Notes: a model not told the origin generated them from the sequence alone. Counted from the first letter of the stretch, positions 43,310-56,942 are shown. The stretch is DNA of 64,000 nt from Norana najaformis (GCA_964023275.1 OZ029915.1:37575073-37639072); one strand, 5' to 3'. Program-made: numbers and translations.

Positions 43310-44265
43310 AAAAGACACTTTGTTTTGACTGAGCGCCTGTGAATAAGCTGGTTCTCGCAACTTAGCTTTCATTGGGTGCTGTAGAAATCTCGAGATTACG
43401 ATTACAATTACGATTTGCAGGAGATACAAGTTAAAGACGCAGAGTTGCACGGTCAGCATAAACACTGTTCTGGTTTGATCTGACCTTTCTGGCCCACTGG
43501 AGGTCCCTTCCAGACCATTTCCTGTCTTCTTTCTGTCGTTCTTTCATGGTGGTTCCTGACAGGTTTAAGTCTGTACTGCGTCTGTGAATAAGCTGGTCCC
43601 CGTGACGCGGCTTTTGTTGGACGCTGTAGAAATCTCGGAATTACGATTACTTAACTTTAGTGGTCATTGAGGGAAATGCATTGACTTTTTTAACTTTAGT
43701 GTCCATGGATCAAATCCTGGTGCGTTATATGTAATCGACAGTTTCGAAAAGTCTGTGAAACCTGAGAAGAAGGGTCGTCTAACGGTCCGTTGCTGTTGCA
43801 ATACATGCACTTCAGTAGATCATATACTCCATATACTTCTACCCTAAGGGCAAATGTAGCTGAAGTCAGTACGTAATTATTTGTTCCCTTTGTTGCTAAT
43901 TAATATCAGATTATGAATACCCAGTAGCCCTTATAACTTTTGGTATTTTATGCAGTGAAAGATTATTGGCAGCTTTCAGGAATTTAAAATCTAGGCCTTT
44001 AGTGGTTATTGGTGTAGAATATAGTTGTGCTTTCAGTTAGTGCTTTGTGCTTTATTATGAAGGTGCCGTAGAATTTATTTTAAAAATAGATTAGATGTGC
44101 AATGATCTGAAAATTGACCTGGATCCTTGGATCGTGACCTGGAACCATACCAGACTTTATCTTCCTGCTGAGTTTGTTTTGACTGAGCACCTGTGAATAA
44201 GTTGGTTCCTGTGGCTTAGCTGTCTTGGGTGCAGGAGAAGTCTAGAGATTATGATTACAATTTCT
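43310..44265 (+). repeat. Three LINE family B tails in under 1 kb
   Basis: GTGAATAAGCTGGTTCTCGC, GTGAATAAGCTGGTCCCCGT and GTGAATAAGTTGGTTCCTGT occur at about 43339, 43585 and 44190. Each is followed by TAGCTTTC-like, GCTGTAGAAATCTCGAGATT-like and GATTACGATTAC-like blocks. These are tails only, all in + orientation. Confidence 0.7.
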
Positions 44266-46434
44266 GTGGTTCACTGGCAGAAATGGACTGGACAACACAA
44301 AATCTCCCCTGGCAGACAAGTGAATATTCATAATTCTCTACATCAGATAAAGTTATGAAGTAGTGAAAGTTACCACGATAAAGCCACTAAATGTTTGAGT
44401 GCCAAGCAAACTTCCATCAGTCAACTGGCTACTTACTGTCTTCGGACCTTTCTTGAACTTCTGTATAACCTGTGCTGTGCATGCATATATGCAGACACTT
44501 ACTATGGCACCTTTAGTACTTCACAAATAGCTAGTCTAAATGATGTGGGAAGTCTTTAAGAACAAAAAGGTCGCCAGTAAGCGTACGTTGCTAGGTGACT
44601 AGGAGTCACCACTAGCAAGCTCCTGCAGACACACAGACAGATTCCCATGCCAAGATGACTGCTGACTGCCTGTTCAGAGTTCCTGGAACACATAGCATTG
44701 AAGAAGAGGAGACGAAGCCAGCAGCACACAACAGCGCCATCATCCAGCAATCCCTCGCAGACAGTAGATGACGCATTGTCCAGAATGACGCATTGTCCAG
44801 ACTTCCCTTGGCCACCAGGTCTGGAAGGAGAACATTCTTCAGCAGCCGGCCAATTGGTCATAGAGTCTCCATAGTTGAACAGTCTGGGGTGCTCAGAGGA
44901 CTCTGTTGGTGTTTCCAACTGCAGCTCAACACTGTCTAGAGTTTGAACAACCTTCAAGGTTGGTGAGTCCAGTGGCGGCTCATAAAGGCTTCGATAACAA
45001 GCGTCCAAACACATTTCAAGCACATAAAAACGATGGTGAAAGAGAGAATTTATTCCAAAACTGTAGATTTGATTTGAATGAATGAATATTATTGAACAAA
45101 TTTCACATGAACAAAAATGCAGCCATCTTGGCAAAAACAACATGCTAGACAAAACCCGTAGCCATCTTGTCAACAGACGTGGTCTGTGTAGTATGTCATA
45201 CCAGTAAGTTTGCAAGGAAAAGAATTTCTAAAATGCTCATTAAACAAAGTTCTGCATATTCTGCAGTTTTCAGCAGAGTCTTTTAGTTCAGTGAGGTAAA
45301 GGGAAATCCAAGCCGAAGTCCACACAACCAAATGAACTACAAATCTCTGAAAATGTGACCATAGATTCAAACTGAGGGTTCCACAGTGCTGGTTTTGATG
45401 AGTTTCAAAATTAAGGGTTCAGTTTTTGGCTCCTCAAAATTTTGTTGGCCGTTTTGGCATCTTTATCCAGAAGAGGCAAGAAAGTGTTTTGTCAGGAGGG
45501 TAGTGTTAGATGAGAACATTGCTTAATTAATGTTCACAGGTGCTTTTTATGCCGTATTTGAAACTAGCTTACTGGTATAGCTCTTGCTTTAAAATGGTGA
45601 AAACATGCAGTCTGGGAAGGAAGTTATTAGTATCCTGTATGGTGCACAGTTAGCTACTGCTGGCTGTTACATGGTTAAGTAAAGCTAAAGAACATGAAGC
45701 AGTTTTCCTGATTGCTGTGTCTGCATTTCAGTAGCACTATTCATATGTTTGTAACTGTTGGCAAATTTTACGGATTTATTTAGTACGGTCTCTGATTCCT
45801 GGAGTAGATACTAGGTGCAGTTTAATTTGCTATTTAACAGTTATGCACAGGCAGGGCTTGAAGTCAGAACTCATAGAACATGCTGTGGAGAATTTATTCA
45901 GTTGCAGTGCACATGCAAATGAATGCCGGAGAGCACAAACATGTACTCATTCAAACAATGTTCGGAAAGAAAACAACCATTGTGTGTAGGGCATTCAGAT
46001 GAGTTAGTATGCAACCTACTTGACTGTCGTTTAATGCATGTTTGACTTGCTATATTTGGAATGTCATACTTGTTTTCATTATGCTTGGTTTATTCGCAGA
46101 CCCATGCCGAACAAAATTTGCATCAAGCGCCAGCCTGAAGAGCCAAAATTAACCAGTCTTTGTGTTTATACAGATATGGTCTGCTGGTAATATGACATTT
46201 TGAGTCAACAGTATTCATATTTTTCTATGTAGGCCTATTTGCTTGCACCTCAACCTGTCATCCACATTCTGTAATATTGTTTGAAGCTGTTCCTGAAATT
46301 TTGTATAATGCTGCCTACTGGGTGCACAGTTCAAGTGCAAATATCCCCTTTCAATGCGCTGTTCATTTTATTTTGTTTGTTGTATTATGTTGCCTGCACC
46401 CTACAGTCTTGAGTGGATATATATTACGTTTAAC

Positions 46435-46535
46435 AGTGATTTTACATTTTCGGGTCGAAAGCACCTCTCTTGAGTTTTTCCTCGAAGAGGCACTTTATAA
46501 ATCTCAAATTACAATTACAATCTTAAGAGTATTTC
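46435..46535 (+). repeat. LINE tail, (ATTACA)n type
   Basis: GAGGCACTTTATAAATCTCA followed by AATTACAATTACAAT is the sense version of the tail at 30000-30050. Confidence 0.55.
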
Positions 46536-47389
46536 TAAACAATGCTATTTTCCTTTGTGTTTCATAATTTTTCAAATTATAGTGCACAACTAGGAGAGAT
46601 GAAAATTTGTAATTTCAAAATGCTTGGTGATGAATTTTTCCATCAGTGATGACTAGTCCAGTGTTGAGTCACGTAGTGTTAACTGAATGGTTAATTTACA
46701 GGGATTGATGCAGCATCATATATAAAGATGCATTCTTACTATTAGTGTGATGTTTATACTTGTAGACATACTTTGTGGTAGCTCAGCAACTGTATTCTAC
46801 AGCTAGACGGTTTTGCTGATTACTGTACAAATTTTCTGCATACTCCATTTTGAGAGTGTAAATTGATACCTTAGTTTAGTGTCTGGGTGGGAAAGTTTGT
46901 TTAATTCCCTGGATGAGTGTTGAGCGATTTCCAATTTCGGTTCCTTTTTCATCAAGACCTTAATGTCAAGAACTCAGTCAAGAACTTCATCTTGGTTCTG
47001 AGAATTGCAGCTTTGGATCTGGACAAGCTGACTAGTCAGTAGCAAAAATGTGACTGAACGATTGATTTAATTCTGCTGGTGCTCTGCACTTGAGTGTATT
47101 TCAGCCAGATCTGGGGATTGTAAGAGTCAACTTTATAAAAGTATCATTTGTGAAGAGGCTTTTGTGTGTTTATGAAGCTGGTAAAAGCCTATGCACCATG
47201 ATTCTGAATGAAACACTGGACTGTTTTCTGCAGTTTTTTCTGCTTCATTAATTTTTTTAAAGATTTAAGGCAAATTTCATTGTGAGTGTTCTTTCAGAGC
47301 CATAGATATAGTTTTTGTGTTTCTTTGTGTTGGATTTTGTGTGTTAAGTTATCTAATTCTTGGTTTTTGTTGGATGAAAGTTTGCTTCT

Positions 47390-47790
47390 TGTTAAAATGG
47401 GTAATAAGTCTTTTGAGTTTACTTATGAACATTGTGGTTGTGCTGTGGATCACTTCTGTTACACTGTATATATGTATGTGTGAAATTTCCAGTTTATATA
47501 GCACCTTTAAAGAACCTCACAAAGGTGCTAGTTGTTGAATCTCCGTGTATTCTATCAAACTGGTAATTCGGTTCCGAGCCATTCGACTTCTTAAGAAAAG
47601 AATATCTTGTTGAAATTAGTTTAAGGTGTTTTGAGTTAACTTGTGGGATTGTGGTCATGCCCTTTCCTGTTGCACAGGGTATTGAATCTCTGTGTTTTAG
47701 AACTGTCAAACTGGCAATCTATTTCTGAGCTGTTCAATTTCTTAGGAAAATCTGTTCAACTGTTGTCGTCTGGATTTCTGCCTAAATTGT
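47390..47790 (+). repeat. Diverged tandem duplication, unit about 170-230 bp
   Basis: TTGAGTTTACTTATGAACAT is echoed by TTGAGTTAACTTGTGGGATT, and TTGAATCTCCGTGT...CAAACTGGTAATTCGGTTCC is echoed by TTGAATCTCTGTGT...CAAACTGGCAATCTATTTC. A GCACCTTTAAAGAACCTCAC motif in it is shared with 43017-43040 and, loosely, 53930-53955. Confidence 0.5.
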
Positions 47791-50594
47791 TTAAAATTTA
47801 TGCTTTGGTTTGAAGCAGTCTGTTTGTGATTTTCTTTTTATATTGCTGTTTTTTGGATGTTTATTTTAACAGCATGAGACTTGCATAATGAATCTGCACC
47901 TTGCTTTATTTTATTTATTTATTTTCTTTAATTTATAATATTGCCACTGTCTAATGCAGAAGGCATGGATTTATGGCACTAAGGAAATACGAACTTGCTG
48001 AAGGTTTCTTAGGGGAGGCTGTTACTGTCTCCTTCACACCTCACATAACAAGATGAACAGTCTGGAATCTGTTGGCCACCATGCAGAGCATGAATTTTTG
48101 GGAAAGTATAACATTGCAGAAGCTTTTATGTTGCTTATGTAGAACTGTAAAGAAATTAAAAACATTCTGTTAAGATATTCAAGACTGTGGGAAACCTGAA
48201 TTTATTCCAAACAGTCTGGTTGGATTCTTTTAGCACAACTTAGAGAAAACTGTTTGGAGTTCTTGTACTAACCTAAAAATTGAGAATTTTTGGTCGGGCA
48301 ATGAAAGTATGTTGTTGCTGCAAGCATATGCATTAAATTTTTTTATTTAGAACGGCTGACAATCCCAGACGAAAACAAATAAGACCAACAGCAAGTGATA
48401 AGTGACTAAAATGTTTGAGGGTCTTGATCCAGGGCAGTCATACATAGAGACAGTTGAGTGGGTGGGCAAAGTGGGTGAAACAATTATGGTAATCAAAACT
48501 GTTTAGAGGGTGGGTGAGACATTTAGATTTTGTTGGAAAATTATCAGGCAGAGTTAGGTTGTGGATTCCTAAGCTAATCATCTGGAGGCTGTGTACAGTT
48601 ATTAATAGTAGACTATCTGGTCGTAACACTACCAGAATTTATGTTGGCCAGACATCATAAAACTGTTGGTATTTATTTATATGTAGGTACTGTTGCCATA
48701 TTATGATGGCTGATATCCTGGTAACATAGTCGGCTTGCGTTGATGCAGTTATGAGACCTAAATTGGTTTAAATTTTGAACCATAAAGAACCAGAGACTTT
48801 CTCATTATTGTGAGGATTCGTTATTGTGACATAATTGTTTTATGCAAATGAGGTGTGGGTATATGCCTGAGGTTTTGCATATCTTGCGTAGAAGCATATG
48901 ACTGCATCATGCAGATTCATGCTGGGGTTTGCCCTAAGCCTACACAGTTTGATGATTCAGAACTTGTATGGTAAACAAAGTGTGAGTCACATGGTTATCT
49001 TAAGTCACTTTCGAAACCAAACTAGAAAGGCTTTTTGTCAAAAAATTATGTACACGCCTAGCTGCACTGCTGCAGGAAGCTGAAAAAAGAGAATTTCTTA
49101 TTGGCTACCCCGGTAGAGTATAATAAAGTATGTTAGACAGAATCACTTGTTACATGTAAGTTAGGTTTAAATGAGGAAAAACTGCAAACCTAATTTACAA
49201 GGAAAAGTAAGCATTAAAACAGACATTTATTCTTTTTCTCACCTACTGTTAATAATATTTGTTATGTTTTATTTATATTTTCTTTCAATGTCTTAATATG
49301 TATAGCACAATTTTAGGTACCAACATTCTGAAAAATGCATGTTTGCAAATTTGTCATTTGTGTACTTTTGCCTTTGTTGACCCTAACTGCTAAGATACTG
49401 TGTTTATTAGAAAAGCCTTCATAATAAGCACTTATAGTGCATGTGGATCATTGATTCTAGGATAAGGATACTTTGTTGCAGAGATAAAGTGCTTGAAAAT
49501 GTCTTTTTTCAGAAAGACAGAACTTGAAACACAAATGGCTGTATTTAATCTTAACGGCTTGGTTGATCTGGATCAAACTACTAAATCTTTTCAGAGTTTG
49601 CTACACTTTCCTTGTTAAGAGTCAGTCACCTGAAATGGCTCAAGAGCTTTCTTTATCTCCATCTTAGTAACCTCTGAAGTGTGAAAGGGTTGAACTTCAT
49701 TCTGTGACACTGTTTGTGCTGGTGTGTCCTGGAATGTTAATCATCTGGTGACAGCAACCTACTTTTACCCTTTTATTACAAGCAGCTGTGTCGCCGAGCC
49801 GTAGCCCAGATTACTTTGCATGGTATGTAAATTATTCAAAATTGTGGAAAATTATGAACACTGAGTGAAGCATTCACATACCATGTCATCGTGTCAGAAG
49901 CGCTCGCTGAAACATCTAGACTGCAAATTTAGCTAATTCTTCTTGCCTGTAAAAGCTTTCTTATACTGAATGCAGAATGAAACTTGAAGAGGTAAATTTG
50001 CACCTTGTAAACAGAGGTATATTGTGGGTGTGTGTGACTTACCAGTTTGCAGTTTTACACTGCCACCTATGCACCAGCCTCAGGTCTTTATTGGACCTCT
50101 TGCTCCACCCCTTGCTGATTTTGTTGTTTAAATGAAATTGTTAGAAATTATATGAGTATAAGTTAAAACGAATTGTATTATTTGTATTTTTAAATTACAA
50201 TCATAATTCTATTATTAATTATTCATGATATCAGTTATAAAATAGTCTGAAATAGATTTAAAAATCATAAATGGACAAAAACTTTCAGAATGCAGTTTTG
50301 GGTCATGTCATTGGTCAGATTTTGTATTTACAATTTTTGTTGGCCTGTCTATTGGTCAGTTTCTGTTAAAGTTAGCCCATTTGGCATTTAAGATATCACA
50401 CTTGCTGGAAATAGGAGGCACAACAACAACAAGAACAAGAAGAACAGATGCGAATTAGCAAATGCCAGTCTAATTCAGGTGGAGCCAAGTTGATTACCAG
50501 ACACCAGGTGGCTGTTTGCATGTGTCAGCCTTGGCTGACCCTCCTTTTCTCCATAGATCAGGCCCTGCTTCATTTGAAGCCTTCCATTAAACCA

Positions 50595-50950
50595 GTAGGG
50601 CTGTGGCAATCGAGTATTTTGGAATTGAGTACTCTGCTGAGTACCTTTTCGAATACTAGAGTACTCGCGAGTATTATGAGTAAATTATATTTTGTCATAT
50701 ATGGCGCATATTGGGTGTCTCTAGTGCACCATAGCTTGAATCTGGCTATATACCCTAGCACCCTTTTTTCAGCCTCGGTCGTATTAGGGTGCTATATAAA
50801 TCATTGTAATATTATTATTATTACTATTACTATTATCATTATTATTATTATTATTATTATCACCCGATGTTTTTTGACTGTGGAAAGGTTGCATGGTTCT
50901 CATGACTTAGCTTCTTGAGAGCTGAAGAAATCCTCAGATTAGGATTACTA
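50595..50950 (+). repeat. Nested LINE/SINE tails with (ATT)n
   Basis: GGGTGCTATATAAATCATTG plus ATTATTATT at 50788-50862 is one retroposon tail. It is followed by a family B tail (TTCTCATGACTTAGCTTC, AGATTAGGATTAC). Just upstream, 50605-50690 holds repeated GAGTACTC/GAGTATT palindromic motifs, perhaps the end of a DNA transposon. Confidence 0.5.
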
Positions 50951-51931
50951 CTGTGCACTCAGTCACAGATAATTGATATAGATACTTGCCAGTGTCAGTG
51001 ACATCAAGAGTGTCCTTTGTCATTCTATACATTCGCATGCTGATGTTTGATCATTGTTGATGTAGTATTATCAAATGGAAGAGACAGTTTGCTATCTTTT
51101 TCAGACTGCTTTGTCAAAACTTGCGTAAGATGGAATTGTGACCAAACAAAGACGACTCCAGCTGTCGTTTTCTAGCCATTATGTCTACTGGTTCACGTAT
51201 TTTCAGTAGGCCCCCCACTGTATTTTTCTCCTCAGTGCAATCCATCCACAGTCCTACATATATACATTAAGAGTCATATTGAGTCAAAATGCATGATTGC
51301 AAGTCTGCACTTATATATGGACATTTGTTCTGAGGGGAAGGAGCAGAAGAAACTTGAGCACTGATATGATTGCAGCATGGCATTGACAAATTGCCATGAC
51401 CAGTATCAAGCAGTTTGAAATCTCAGACTAGGGAAGGGTGGTAAGTTGAGGTGTATGGTGTGTTAACATTGAAAGGAGGACCAAAGACAGTGAGGTATAT
51501 TGTTGATAAAGTTGCCACTAAGATGTGAGATTTTGCTTGGTGGCAAAGCAGTTAATTTATGGCCTTTTAATCTGTTTGTTCTATGTTCATATCCCAAGTT
51601 CTTTGTGTGACATTGATAACAGATGGCACTGAAAGCATTCCTGTGAGGCTCTGAGCTGAATTTACATTTAATTGACTGACATAATTACTGAATAAAGAAT
51701 GTAGCAGAAGTTCTATGTACTCAAGTATTAAAAAGCTACTCAATTCTTTTTTTGAACTCAACACTTGAGAGTGTTAAGTAGTTGTGGCAGATCTGGCAAA
51801 AAGCATATGTATGGTGCAGTGCACACCTCTTAATCTCTAAAGAGGTTACTTAATTCAATATTTTTAATGATGTATGATTTTTAAAGTTCTTTGATGTGTT
51901 TTTTTGGGTTTGACCAGCGACTATGCACATG

Positions 51932-52065
51932 GCAGTTCTGTGGCCCTGTACCAGTACTTGGAAGTTCTATGGTCCTGTACCAGTACTTGGAAGTTCTGTG
52001 GCCCTGTACCAGTACTTGGAATTTCTATGGTCCTGTACCAGTACTTGGAAGTTCTATGGTCATGA
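51932..52065 (+). repeat. 29-bp minisatellite with alternating 58-bp period
   Basis: Four full units of AAGTTCTATGGTCCTGTACC plus AGTACTTGG and part of a fifth. GTGGCCC and ATGGTCC variants alternate, so the real duplication unit was probably the 58-bp dimer. Confidence 0.9.
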
Positions 52066-52380
52066 TCGTAGCATTTCTGTGGTATTCTTTAAATGGTACA
52101 TTGTGCTGTCATATGATCGTTTTTTGGGGATTTATGAAAGTTTCTGCATTTACACAGGTTGCAGGTTTAAATAAAAAATCTTTTAAATTGGAAACTTTGT
52201 GGAAATTATTAAAAAATGAGAGAACCAAAGGTTTTCTTTTGTGAATGAAACATTATAGGCATTATTTGAAAGAATTGTAATACAAATAATTAGACACAGC
52301 AAACTATTTATTCTGCCTGGTTTTTGTCCTTCTACCCAGATCTTCTGTGCACTAAGGTTCTCTTGTCTTCATTTTGCTGT

Positions 52381-52539
52381 GGATTTTAAAAGTGATTGTT
52401 ATGTCTCTTAGAGCTTTTCGGATTTTAAAAGTGATTGTTATGTCTCTTAGAGCTTTTCGGATTTTAAAAGTGATTGTTATGTCTCTTAGAGCTTTTCGGA
52501 TTTTAAAAGTGATTGTTATGTCTCTGTAGAGCTTTTCGG
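52381..52539 (+). repeat. 39-bp minisatellite, four units
   Basis: Units GGATTTTAAAAGTGATTGTT plus ATGTCTCTTAGAGCTTTTC start at 52381, 52420, 52459 and 52498. The first three are identical; the last has a 2-bp insertion (CTCTGTAGAG). A related CTCTGTAGAGCTTCTT occurs at about 52691. Recent duplication. Confidence 0.92.
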
Positions 52540-53109
52540 GCTTGCTGCAGCTGGATCATGTCATGCTTCTAATGTATCTTCATATCTGATGAACAATAGG
52601 AATGTAACAGTAGTAGCAAACGGTTGTACATCTGAGGTTCCGAGATTCACATTTGCTGTTGATTTTATTTCCGAAAGGCAAGCATTAAGTCTCTGTAGAG
52701 CTTCTTTGGCTTCTGCTGCTGTCATGCTTATATGTTCCTCAGTGTTAGCTTTGCCTTCTACTGGTCCATTTTATGACCTTCCATTTAAGTGGGAATCATG
52801 TGATACATTAGCCTTTTACAACTGTCTGCCACCTTTGCCATGTGGCCCTTTGATCTCGGCCTCTCAGCTGTAGAAATTTTCAGACAACTAGGAACATCTC
52901 TTTTCTCTGACCATTTTTAGAGGACATACTTGTTGTCACGGATATACTGGACACATGGAAAGGTCAGAAATGGAAAATGTTTGATTGCAAGGTGGCTTAG
53001 AGTAAGATCTCTGGTGTGAGTTTCTAGGCACATTACCCAGTATTTGATTGATTGCAACTGTTTCCATATGATGCCTCTGTATGCATGTTTATAGATGTGT
53101 GTATGTTTC

Positions 53110-53280
53110 CAGTATATATATATATATTTATGTATGCATGTGTATGCTTGTATGTGTATATGTATGTGTGTATTTCTCTCTGTCTGTCTCTTTGTATGTA
53201 TGTATGTATGTATGTATGTGTGTATGTATGTATGTATGTACATATGTTTGTATGTATGTATGTATATATGTATGTATTGT
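53110..53280 (+). repeat. (TATG)n-type microsatellite
   Basis: Imperfect TATG/TGTATG repeats broken by a TCTCTCTGTCTG interruption. They generate artificial ORFs rich in Tyr, Cys, Met and Val. Confidence 0.85.
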
Positions 53281-53540
53281 TAGAAACATAAGCTGAAGTC
53301 TGGTCAAAACAGTTTGTTTCTTCTTCTCGGCCTGGAAGATTTAACTAAATCCTGTACATCGTTCAGACTATTGTCGACTAACTTGACAAACGTTAGTCAA
53401 AGCTATGCATATATGCCAGTAATGGTCAAATGATGACTAAATCCCCATAACAACCTTTGCATCAGGTGTTTTGAATAGTTATATAAATCTGACATGTTCT
53501 AGAATGTTCTAGCAGTTGTCCAAAAACTCTCAGCCATAAC

Positions 53541-53925
53541 TGTATGTATGTATGTATGTACATACATTTGTATATATGTATGTGTGTATGTATGTATGCA
53601 TGTGTGTGTATGTGTCTGTATATATGCTTGTATGTATGTATGTACATACATTTGTATATATGTATGTGTGTATGTATACATGCATGTGTGTGTATGTGTC
53701 TGTATATATGCTTGTATGTATGTATGTATGTATGTACATTTGTATATATGTGTGTGTATGTATGCATGCATGTGTGTGTATATGTGCATATATGCTTGTA
53801 TGTTTGTATGTATGTATGTATGTATGTGTGTACATACATTTGTATATATGTATGTGTGCATGCATGTGTGTGTGTATGTGCCAGTATGTATGCTTGTATG
53901 TATGTATGAATGTATGTATCTAAGC
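53541..53925 (+). repeat. (TATG)n array with 84-100 bp higher-order units
   Basis: Four copies of a compound unit are marked by ACATTTGTATATATG at about 53564, 53648, 53736 and 53836 (spacing 84, 88, 100). Between these markers the same order of TGTGTG, GCATG and GTCTGTATATATGCT-like blocks recurs. Confidence 0.85.
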
Positions 53926-54812
53926 ATTTCTATAAAGCTGTTTAAGTACCTCACAAAAGATTTTCTCGTTAGCCTAAATGATGTTAAAGTTAATGCAATA
54001 AACAAACACTCATTGCAGCGATCCATATTCTTCCATTTCCAGGAAAATGCACTTGTCAGGAATTAGACTGATAATGAAGTGGCATGGAGTGACATTTTAA
54101 ATATACTGCTACAGCTGTTACTAGTACCAACAACATTATTACTGGTGTTGTTGCTTCTGTTGCACCTGCCGTCTTAACAACTGCGATCATTACCAGAACT
54201 AAATTCGTTATTATTCTGCTGCTGCTAATGTTTCTTATGATTGGTAACCTTTATTTTTAAATTCTGTTGTATTTGATCATGCGTCATATTCTATTTCATT
54301 TTGTATCGTGTTGTATCGTGTTGTCTTGTGTTGTCTTGCTCCGGATATAATGAAATGTCAATGCACTGAAATAAATCCCGTTGCTGTGATAATATCTGTG
54401 TCCCGTTGCAGTGATTTTGAAGGTTGGGCAGAGGAAGGAGTAGGGAGTTTGCAAATGTTCTTCTGACTTTTATGGGCTGACATGCATTGAGCAACTGTGG
54501 GTCTGTTTGGTTCACTGAGTGGTTGGTCCATTGGCTGGTTTGTTCGTTCTTGATGCTGTCTTGTTTCATTTGGAGGAGTCTTTGATTTGTAACCCTATAG
54601 CATGTTGTTTGGATGCCTGTAAATCTTGGAGGTCTTATCTCCCTTTCGATTTATCTGTGTGGATGGGATGGTTAGCCTAGAGCTGGAATTTAATTCCATG
54701 CCTGGTGCTTCCCAATGGCTGCAGAAATAGATCAGATGAATCAGAAGTTGGAATGTAATTCAAGAAAGGTAGCTGTGTATGAGAACAGCACCAGCAGCCG
54801 GGTAAGACCAGG

Positions 54813-54837
54813 CTGCTGCTGCTGCTGCTGCTGCTGA
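54813..54837 (+). repeat. (CTG)n microsatellite
   Basis: About eight perfect CTG/GCT units. Confidence 0.8.
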
Positions 54838-55500
54838 TTATGATGGTGAAGGAATCACTGGTTCAGTTGGCAGACAAGTAATGGGAATGAGCTTGGTTTA
54901 GAAATTCCCGAGTAGCAGGCAGTGAAGCATGAAATGGACAGAAAAATGTGATAGTTGAGGACTTTGCAAATAATGTGGGAGTAAACACTAGGGATTATGG
55001 TTATTGTAACAGACCTACAGTTATCATCAAACATAGCATGAACATCCTTATCAGCCATTGTGGTTATTGATAGAAGTATAAGTAAGTTCAGTTATTGTTG
55101 TCATGGTGTAATTGTAATGTAGTATAAATCGTCAGAATTTCTCAGCATCCCGCAAAAGCTGCATCAGGGTATCCAGCCAATTCATCCGCTTCTAGTCAGA
55201 TAAAATCTGCAAGAACTGAACTGTTGAGTCATTTTCACTGCCAGATCAAAATCTTGAAAGGTCAAGGCAAGAGACTTCAATGTTTAGGTGGGAAATTTTA
55301 CAGTGCTGTGGGCAGTTAGCAGGATGGTGAAAACGAAAATCAGGGTAAGACAGATTGAAGAGTGACGTTTGGAATGAAACATTCCATGAGAAAGTGGAAG
55401 AAGAGGGGAAAGTCCAAGGACACTAACAAGGATTAACGCTGTATAAGATATGCCTACAATTCCTCGCTCAGTCGATGGACATATGGCGTGTTAACAAATG

Positions 55501-55523
55501 CATTACTTACTTACTTACTTACA
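55501..55523 (+). repeat. (TTAC)n microsatellite
   Basis: Five to six ACTT/TTAC units following an ATTAC motif; may be a retroposon tail. Confidence 0.65.
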
Positions 55524-56539
55524 TATGCACCAGCTGTCAGTTACAGTTCATTGTTGTCTCAAGATTCTGTTGAATTGTTCCATATGATATGAAAACAGTT
55601 CAGTTATGCTTATCATGTTGTTCATTGTTATGCCATAAGTTTATCTTTTTATAATCACAGACATTGTTGCTTTCATATTGTGATTAACTGTTGATGGTTT
55701 AATTGTTAACATTATCTCCAGAGTCATTGTCATCATCGGGATGATTCATATCAAACTTGCTGGGTTTAGGATGCAGTTGTTGCAATCATCACAGTCATCC
55801 AAAGATATTACATTGAAATTGATGGTTGCCAGTAATGCAGTCATTAGAAGCTTAATGTGATAATTGGAATTTTTGTTTTCATTAGTGTCATTTGCCTGTG
55901 ACTGTGTCATTTAAATCTTTTCTACATCAGTCTCATTTTATTGCTGAATACATTATGGCTTCTTCTCAAACTTGTTTTCCAAATGGAGTTAACTTCTTCT
56001 AAGTCTGCACTCAATATCTGCAGTCTTTCAATCACTGTTATTGTGACAAATGCAATTTGGCAGTTCTCAAAAATGCATTAGACTTGACTGATTTTTGTCA
56101 AAGTTGCCACAGGATTGGTGATCAATCAGTAGATAATTTAGATTATTGTTGATGATTTGCGATGATTTATGATGTTTCAAAGTGACTGCAGTTGCAGCCA
56201 ACGGTGACATCTCTCGGTCTTGTGACACTCTAGTCATCTTCCTAATGAACTTCATTAGAAAGGGAAACCATTGTAATGTGTCTAAGTTTTTATTCAGATA
56301 TGGCCATCCATTTTGAAGCTAGAGGCGCAGAATAATGAAAGCTACACCAAACTGATGTAGTGAAAAGGCGCTTGTTACATGTAGTAAGTTTTATAATGTT
56401 GATAAATAAAATAACGACTGCAAAGTGTAAATGCAATGCAGTGATGCACCACCTAACTACTGGCTAATATGCCATAGTTCTGTCATATTTCAGATTATAT
56501 GAGAAACCTTATATAAGCAAAAGATTATACGAGAGACAC

Positions 56540-56850
56540 ACCTTATTGGCTTCCTGTTGAGGAAAGAATAAAGTTTAAGCTTCTCCTACTGAGATGGGCT
56601 TCATTGTTCAATTCATTGTTCGCCTCTGCCCCGCAGACTTCAAAGTGATCTGTGTTCCAGTCTCAGTCAGCTGGATTGCTATCATGTACCTCTGCATATC
56701 AGTTCCAGCCCAACATGACTTCGCCTGTTGTGGACCTTCATCTTGGAACCATCTTGTATTGCATATATACATACTGTTTCACTTGACTCTGCTCAACAAA
56801 CATTTTCAAACTACCTTAAAATGCATGTGTTTAGATCAGTTAGATAGTCT
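56540..56850 (+). mobile_element. Decayed LINE RT C-terminal fragment
   Basis: Starts with a HWLPVEERIKFKLLLL-like reading (TTGGCTTCCTGTTGAGG...) and contains CCGPSSWNHL then HFQTTLKCM. This is the usual F.xAPxxWNxLP...FKTxLK order of LINE ORF2 ends, with frame breaks. Confidence 0.6.
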
Positions 56851-56877
56851 TAAAAGGCCCTCTATTAAGTGTCTTGA

Positions 56878-56942
56878 TGTATGTATACATCACATAATAC
56901 ATACATGCATACATACATTCATACATACGTACATACATACAG
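56878..56942 (+). repeat. (ATAC)n microsatellite
   Basis: CATACATACATTCATACATA-type repeat with a few substitutions, directly after the LINE fragment at 56540-56850. Confidence 0.75.

Noticed and set aside
44556-45215. 219-codon minus-strand ORF
   Set aside because: No recognisable domain, no convincing splice sites, and hydrophobic/low-quality N- and C-terminal parts. Could be chance; left as unassigned.
53052-54066. Long Cys/Tyr/Val- or His/Thr-rich ORFs on both strands
   Set aside because: Products of TATG microsatellites, which are open in several frames at once.
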